Source: Bacteroidota bacterium
GTDB lineage: Bacteria > Bacteroidota > Ignavibacteria > Palsa-1295
DNA length: 15,951 nt
Direction of reading: 5' to 3'
Assembly (NCBI GenBank): GCA_025363505.1
Contig: JANYDV010000200.1
Coordinates: 1-15,951 of the forward strand
A program made the position numbers and the translations under genes. Shown here piece after piece: positions 14,028 through 15,951 of the stretch; positions within the stretch are counted from its first letter, which is position 1, and each line of letters opens with the position of its first letter. The notes below the pieces were generated by a model that saw nothing but the letters and a program-made list of their open reading frames with translations, was not told where the DNA came from and did no database searches.

Positions 14028-15617
14028 ATGTACTCAAAAAAAATAAATAGATTTGAAGGATATCAACTCGCGAATATAGCAGTTGTTATTTTCGTATGTG
14101 CAATGTGCTTAAGAATTTTATACCATATGTACTATTCCTCCGATGCATATCTTCATTTTGTAACAGATGATTTCTATTACTATCTTTTACCCGCTAGGAA
14201 TCTTGTGACAAAAGGGATTTCATCCTTTGATGGTGCTACAATTACTAATGGATACCATCCTCTTTGGATGTTATGTGTTAGTGGACTCTACCTTAGTTCA
14301 TTCGGGAACGAACAAATTTTTTTTAGCGCATTGGCATTAATCTGTAGTTTATCGACTTACATAACATTTCGTTATCTTTACCAACTGTCTACTTGTCTAT
14401 TTCCCGATAATACTCTACTGTATGCTTTTATTCTTCCAGTTGTATTAATATTTGGAGGACTAATTTTCTTGGGAATGGAAATTGTTCTTACTATCCCTCT
14501 ATACCTATTGTTTTTACTCAAATTATCACAAATAAATTTTACTAAAACTGTTCGAAAGGGGACAAGTTTTTCTCTTGGGTTTATTACATCTTTGCTCCTC
14601 CTGTCAAGATTGGACACGGGTATACTGATTGTACTCACAATAGCTTTTATTTTAGGGCAGAACCATCGAGAAAAAAAAATTATTACACATTTTATTTATA
14701 ATTTTTGTCTTGGTGGAATTCTTGTACCGATTTATTTTCTTTCTAATTATTTTTTGTTCGGACACTTTCTGACCGTTTCAACTTCTGCGAAAGCATTGTC
14801 TCCTTTACATAACATTGATTTTTCGTCACTGATGTATTTGGCATTCAACCGAGATGCGATTGGAGGACTATTCCTCATTCCAATTGGCTTGTGTTTACTG
14901 CTGTTTTCCGGTAAATACTCTATTCAACAAAAACTTCTTTGTTACATAATACTACTTTACCCTCTCTTTTATTACTTGATCATTCTTATAAATAGTAGTT
15001 GGTTTTTGAACCGTTGGTATTTCTATCCTATACCTTTCGCTACCCTTGTAACGCTGGGGTTGCTTACTGAATTTCTATTCTCAAAATTCCCATTGAAAAT
15101 TTCTAATCTTATTGCAACACTTTCGATAATAATTTCTTCATCTTGCTTAATCACTTTTTCTATCTTTATATTTCTTCGTGACACCGTTGATTGGAAGCCT
15201 GAGACAAATGCTGTGTATGTTCACGCGAAACAAATGAAGTCTTTTGTGCAATTACATCCCGGATATTATGCGATGGGTGATCGGGCTGGGTTGACGGCAT
15301 ATATACTGAATGTTCCCATACTACAGCTTGAGGGATTGAATGCTGATTTTGGGATGAGAGATCATATTCAATATCAAGATAATTTATTATCAGTACTTGA
15401 AGAGTATCACGTGGATTATCTCATTGAAACATCAGACAAAGAAGGGTTGCCAAAAAAACAAAACTGTTATATAATTGAAGAGCCCCATTCAGCCCAAGCA
15501 GGAAAACCTTCAAATAAAATGCGTACGAATATCTGCCATGAGCCTATCTATACCTTGACAACTGGTATGCCAAATGAAATGCAAGTCAAGACCTATATTT
15601 TTGATTTAAAAAAATAG
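14028..15617 (+). CDS. Polytopic membrane protein, GT-C/ArnT-like glycosyltransferase candidate
   Basis: The 529-aa protein has about 10-12 membrane helices up to residue 390 and a soluble C-terminal domain. The first extracytoplasmic loop holds TDDFYYYLLPARN (46-58) and FDG...TNGYHPLW (67-80); the Asp-Asp pair early in loop 1 is the hallmark of GT-C enzymes that use lipid-linked sugars, and the NGYHPLW motif recurs in a family of uncharacterised GT39-like proteins. SRLDTG follows a later helix. The C-terminal part (MGDRAGLTAYIL, LQLEGLNADF) also looks family-specific. The likely role is transfer of a sugar to a glycan or protein on the outer face of the inner membrane; the substrate is unknown. 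The gene is clearly more AT-rich than rpoN (a sample line near 14161 is about one third G+C) and is preceded by a 214-bp AT-rich gap, hinting at transfer. ATG 14028 has no strong Shine-Dalgarno. Confidence 0.7.
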   Translation: MYSKKINRFEGYQLANIAVVIFVCAMCLRILYHMYYSSDAYLHFVTDDFYYYLLPARNLVTKGISSFDGATITNGYHPLWMLCVSGLYLSSFGNEQIFFSALALICSLSTYITFRYLYQLSTCLFPDNTLLYAFILPVVLIFGGLIFLGMEIVLTIPLYLLFLLKLSQINFTKTVRKGTSFSLGFITSLLLLSRLDTGILIVLTIAFILGQNHREKKIITHFIYNFCLGGILVPIYFLSNYFLFGHFLTVSTSAKALSPLHNIDFSSLMYLAFNRDAIGGLFLIPIGLCLLLFSGKYSIQQKLLCYIILLYPLFYYLIILINSSWFLNRWYFYPIPFATLVTLGLLTEFLFSKFPLKISNLIATLSIIISSSCLITFSIFIFLRDTVDWKPETNAVYVHAKQMKSFVQLHPGYYAMGDRAGLTAYILNVPILQLEGLNADFGMRDHIQYQDNLLSVLEEYHVDYLIETSDKEGLPKKQNCYIIEEPHSAQAGKPSNKMRTNICHEPIYTLTTGMPNEMQVKTYIFDLKK

Positions 15618-15641
15618 CACAGCGTCATTACACTGTGCTAT
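15608..15641. terminator. Intrinsic terminator between convergent genes, strongest on the minus strand
   Basis: ATAGCACAG (15614-15622) pairs with CTGTGCTAT (15633-15641), a 9-bp stem with a 10-nt loop. On the minus strand the stem is followed by seven Ts, ending the T9SS-type gene at the right edge. On the plus strand the downstream sequence is only moderately T-rich. The stop codon of the GT-C-like gene (15615-15617) lies inside the stem. Confidence 0.8.
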
Positions 15642-15662
15642 CTATTTGTGAAGAGTCGTCAA

Positions 15663-15951
15663 TTATTTTACAACGACCATTTTTTTCAGTTCAGTTTGTT
15701 CCTGCGAAGAAATGATTTTATAGGTGTACGTTCCTGCTGTTAAATGATCGGCGTTAAATGTCACTTTCCCATTACCAGTTTGATGTAATTCGATTTCTTG
15801 TATTTTTTTCCCCGAGCTTAATTCATATACCACTAGTGTTGCATTCGTGGTTGCTTCTGGTAAGAAATAATTAATTATTGTCGAAGAGCTAAAAGGATTT
15901 GGATCGTTCTGAAAGAAATCAATCTTATCTGATGGCTTTCCTAATAAGGTT
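15663..15951 (-). CDS. Surface protein with T9SS-type C-terminal sorting domain (partial, runs off the right edge)
   Basis: The frame is open from the right edge (first full codon at 15950) to TAA at 15665-15663, leaving the last 96 residues. FFQNDPNPFSSSTIINYFLP opens the domain, followed by a VVYELSSGKK turn, LTAGTYTYKI and the end KKMVVVK. This is the type A sorting domain that directs passage through the type IX secretion system and is cleaved at the surface. The ...QNDPNPF...INYFLPE... flavour resembles tails I associate with tail-fibre-domain (S74 chaperone) proteins of Bacteroidota, so the missing upstream part may be fibre-like; that is inference. A strong terminator follows the stop. 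Confidence 0.82.
   Translation of the reverse strand, partial: TLLGKPSDKIDFFQNDPNPFSSSTIINYFLPEATTNATLVVYELSSGKKIQEIELHQTGNGKVTFNADHLTAGTYTYKIISSQEQTELKKMVVVK

Noticed and set aside
1..15951. CRISPR array, insertion sequence, prophage or integrase site
   Set aside because: No regularly spaced repeats, transposase, integrase or terminal inverted repeats were seen; the fibre-like protein at the left has a signal peptide and is cellular in context.

Overview
The window looks like a chromosomal segment from the Bacteroidota/Chlorobiota (FCB) group. Two predicted secreted proteins carry type IX secretion (T9SS) C-terminal sorting domains (3233-6178 minus and 15663-15951 minus). A third secreted protein (1-734 minus) has an N-terminal domain and tail-fibre-like repeats that are common in that group. 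One promoter candidate has the Bacteroidota TTTG-N20-TAnnTTTG form, and several genes have AT-rich leaders without a Shine-Dalgarno sequence. A finer placement, such as Kapabacteria or Ignavibacteria, is only a guess. I see no phage, transposon, CRISPR array, tRNA or rRNA.

Layout. Positions 1-734 (minus) hold the N-terminal part of a tail-fibre-like surface protein. It is preceded by a 576-bp gene-free region with repeated CAAATATA motifs that may be a promoter array. Positions 1311-3185 (plus) hold a TerC/Alx-family membrane protein, a translationally coupled hemerythrin-domain protein and a small RRM RNA-binding protein, ending in a terminator shared with the opposing gene. Positions 3233-11107 (all minus) form a surface and sugar-nucleotide block. 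In order of transcription these are UDP-glucose 6-dehydrogenase, UDP-glucuronate decarboxylase, a possible 28-codon ORF with its own terminator, a fused MDR plus Gfo/Idh/MocA oxidoreductase, and a 981-aa T9SS substrate. The first two enzymes give UDP-glucose -> UDP-glucuronate -> UDP-xylose, likely for surface glycan. Positions 11474-15617 (all plus) hold a small two-helix membrane protein, a bacilliredoxin, sigma-54 (RpoN) and an AT-rich polytopic GT-C-like membrane protein. The right edge holds the C-terminus of another T9SS-type surface protein.

The most notable feature is the 366-bp intergenic region 11108-11473. It lies exactly where gene direction diverges. It combines a very AT-rich tract containing a 13-bp-spaced direct repeat with a cluster of DnaA-box-like 9-mers: one match to TTATNCACA and three with a single mismatch. 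This is the architecture of a bacterial replication origin, although no dnaA gene is present, so it is proposed as a candidate oriC. Secondary points are the small ORF with a consensus Shine-Dalgarno, the minus-strand promoter array, a TerC protein lacking its first membrane helix, and a compositional shift after about 13.8 kb.
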